A stretch of DNA of 8,936 nucleotides from Caldisericaceae bacterium. GTDB taxonomy: Bacteria > Calditrichota > Calditrichia > Calditrichales > Calditrichaceae. The stretch spans positions 1 to 8,936 of the forward strand of contig JAGHBR010000309.1 of assembly GCA_021160885.1 (NCBI GenBank), in the 5' to 3' direction. The notes under the pieces were generated by a model. That model was given only the letters and a program-made list of their open reading frames with translations, was not told the DNA's origin and made no database searches. Position numbers and translations under genes: made by a program. Of the stretch, positions 7,865-8,936 are shown one piece after another. Position 1 is the stretch's first letter. Each line of letters starts with the position of its first letter.

Positions 7865-8743
7865 TTAAATATCAAAATGTACGTTTAGTTTTTCACTCTG
7901 CAAGGCCAGAACTGCTGCCCCTAGCGCAGGAGTTTCAGGATTGTTGGAAACCACAATCTGCATTTCCTGCAAAGCGCTTTGATATTCGACTTTCTGCAAA
8001 GTCCGTCGCATGGCCTTTTCAAAGAAAGGAAAGGATTTACTTACCGAACCTCCCAATACAATCATCTGCGGAGCCAGAGCGTAAAAAATAGCAGTTAAGG
8101 CCATACCAAGATGATGGCCGAATTCATTAAAAATCTTCAAAGCTTGCGGATCGCCCTGTTTGGCCAGATCAAACAAGTTGTGCCCATCAAGTCCGTAAAC
8201 ATTGCGAAAGAATTGTCCACTGCAATAGTACTCATAATTGTGATTCAGATAAGGTAGCATGCCAAATTCACCGGCGCCGCAATTCGTACCACAATAGAGT
8301 TTTCCGTTAATGACAATACCGGCTCCCATTCCTGTACCCAGCGTAAGTCCGACCAGAGATTCAACCTGGCGGCCGTGTCCGAAATACTTTTCGCCCAGGG
8401 CAAAACAATTAGCATCATTGTTAATAAAAACCGGAACCTCAAAATACTGTTCTAATTGAGCTTGTAAGGGCACATTTTTCCACGAGGGGATGTTTACCAC
8501 ATCCAGCACAAGCCCATGGTTCAGATCAACCAGGCCAGGAACGCCAATCCCAATGGCTGCAAGGCTTCCATCATTTAACTGGTTGACCACTTCTATAATT
8601 TCAGTCAGCACCTGTTTTTCATTCCCGTTGGCTGAAAAATTTTGCCGTACAGAAACTTCTACCCTTCCCTCACGAATGCGTGCTGCATGTATTTTAGTAC
8701 CGCCTAAATCAACGCCAATGATCGCTTGATTAGTTAAGTCCAT
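7865..8743 (-). CDS. ROK-family sugar kinase (glucokinase-like)
   Basis: A 292-residue cytoplasmic kinase, likely ATP-dependent phosphorylation of glucose or a related hexose. It has the phosphate-1 loop IIGVDLGGTKI (8-18), GIGVPGLVDL (65-74), the catalytic Asp in FINNDAN (D110), the TLGTGMGAGIVINGKLY glycine-rich stretch (134-150), GAGEFG with the sugar-contacting Glu (E159), and VLGGSVSKS (229-237). There is no N-terminal helix-turn-helix, so it is a kinase and not a ROK repressor. Canonical ROK kinases have GEIGH followed by CxCGxxGCxE, which holds a zinc ion. Here the His is Met162 and only one Cys of that region remains (YEYYCSGQFF, C174), so the usual zinc site is absent. AGGAAGA (8747-8753) precedes the ATG. 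The exact sugar cannot be read from the sequence. Confidence 0.92.
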   Translation of the reverse strand: MDLTNQAIIGVDLGGTKIHAARIREGRVEVSVRQNFSANGNEKQVLTEIIEVVNQLNDGSLAAIGIGVPGLVDLNHGLVLDVVNIPSWKNVPLQAQLEQYFEVPVFINNDANCFALGEKYFGHGRQVESLVGLTLGTGMGAGIVINGKLYCGTNCGAGEFGMLPYLNHNYEYYCSGQFFRNVYGLDGHNLFDLAKQGDPQALKIFNEFGHHLGMALTAIFYALAPQMIVLGGSVSKSFPFFEKAMRRTLQKVEYQSALQEMQIVVSNNPETPALGAAVLALQSEKLNVHFDI

Positions 8744-8789
8744 TTATCTTCCTGGTTGTGTGATTCATCCTCTGTTACCTTATGCTTCC

Positions 8790-8805
8790 TGCCTGTTCAC
8801 AGGCA
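8790..8805. promoter_or_regulatory. Perfect 16-bp palindrome upstream of the kinase, candidate operator
   Basis: TGCCTGTTCACAGGCA has two perfect 7-base arms around a 2-base centre and lies 46 bases before the kinase ATG. On the minus strand its TTGCCT could double as a -35 box, with a poor ATAAGG 17 bases downstream, so a protein bound here would block initiation. No T-run follows on either strand, which argues against a terminator. An RNA hairpin in the leader is the alternative. Confidence 0.45.
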
Positions 8806-8839
8806 ATAAATTCGTACTAAGTTTCACTGTAATCTGATT

Positions 8840-8936
8840 TCATATTGGCTGGCTTTTGGCAGCCATTTTTTCTTTTTTAGAACGAAATGTTTCGTTGGTA
8901 ATTAAAGGCTTTGCCCAGAAACCAATACTAAAAATG
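8840..8936 (-). CDS. Possible C-terminal tail of an upstream minus-strand gene
   Basis: One minus-strand frame is open from the right edge (first full codon at 8935) to TGA at 8840-8842. It encodes 31 residues: a hydrophobic start with IFSIGFWAKPL, then a charged end with RSKKEKMAAKSQPI. A hydrophobic segment followed by a Lys-rich tail would fit the end of an inner-membrane transporter, but the stretch is too short to assign. If real, the A-rich tract here is simply Lys codons. The other two minus frames stop sooner (TAG at 8928-8930, TAA at 8902-8904) and could equally be the true end. Confidence 0.3.
   Translation of the reverse strand, partial: IFSIGFWAKPLITNETFRSKKEKMAAKSQPI
8881..8896. 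promoter_or_regulatory. Perfect 16-bp palindrome of LacI-operator type
   Basis: AACGAAATGTTTCGTT has 7-base arms AACGAAA and TTTCGTT around TG. It differs by one base at the centre from the symmetric GAAACGTTTC core common to LacI-family operators. It lies 138 bp before the kinase ATG and 91 bp (centre to centre) from the other palindrome. It may fall inside the end of an upstream gene, which would not exclude operator function. The 2-base loop makes an RNA hairpin unlikely. Confidence 0.42.

Noticed and set aside
8846..8878. Plus-strand hairpin TGGCTG...CAGCCA followed by a T-rich tract, terminator-like
   Set aside because: No plus-strand gene precedes it in the window. The T-tract can be explained as Lys codons of the possible minus-strand tail, so it may be chance.
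8934..8936. Plus-strand ATG at the right edge as the start of a divergent gene
   Set aside because: No Shine-Dalgarno sequence precedes it and no coding sequence follows in the window to test it.

Overview
The window is a carbohydrate-utilisation locus from a Gram-negative bacterium of the Fibrobacterota-Chlorobiota-Bacteroidota (FCB) assemblage. Three things point there: a TonB-dependent receptor with an N-terminal carboxypeptidase-regulatory-like domain, and two exported proteins whose C-termini carry type IX secretion (T9SS) type A sorting domains (QNYPNPFNP or QNFPNPFND at the start, KMLLVK or KMLFVK at the end). The moderate G+C content and the NPFNP...SGVYLYKL style of these tails look most like Calditrichota (Caldithrix-type), but this is a recollection-based guess and not a search result.

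Every gene I can support lies on the minus strand, so transcription runs from high to low coordinates. The order is: a possible tail of an upstream gene at the right edge (8936-8840); a ROK-family sugar kinase (8743-7865); a LacI-family repressor (7752-6736); a GH16-like secreted glycosidase with a T9SS tail (6714-5677); and an 849-residue secreted protein with three carbohydrate-binding-type modules, an Fn3 domain and a T9SS tail (5644-3095). The run ends at a strong hairpin terminator (3060-3082). A 323-bp intergenic region follows, then a TonB-dependent receptor (2771 to the left edge). That receptor is nearly complete: its frame is open for 923 codons and probably lacks only its last residue and stop.

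Inferred logic: the two surface or secreted proteins bind and cut a polysaccharide (the GH16 signature suggests a beta-glucan-like substrate), the receptor brings oligosaccharides across the outer membrane, the kinase phosphorylates the released sugar, and the LacI protein senses a sugar and represses the locus. The gaps between the repressor, the glycosidase and the binding protein are only 21 and 32 bp, which fits one operon. The kinase is 112 bp upstream of the repressor and may share the transcript. Two perfect 16-bp palindromes (7+2+7) upstream of the kinase are the best operator candidates.

This resembles a polysaccharide-utilisation locus without a SusD in view. The most unusual points are the multi-module 849-residue protein with no recognisable catalytic domain and the strongest ribosome-binding site of the window, a GH16-like protein of a poorly characterised type, and a ROK kinase that lacks the canonical zinc-binding cysteine cluster. 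I saw no rRNA, tRNA, CRISPR array, insertion sequence or phage element.
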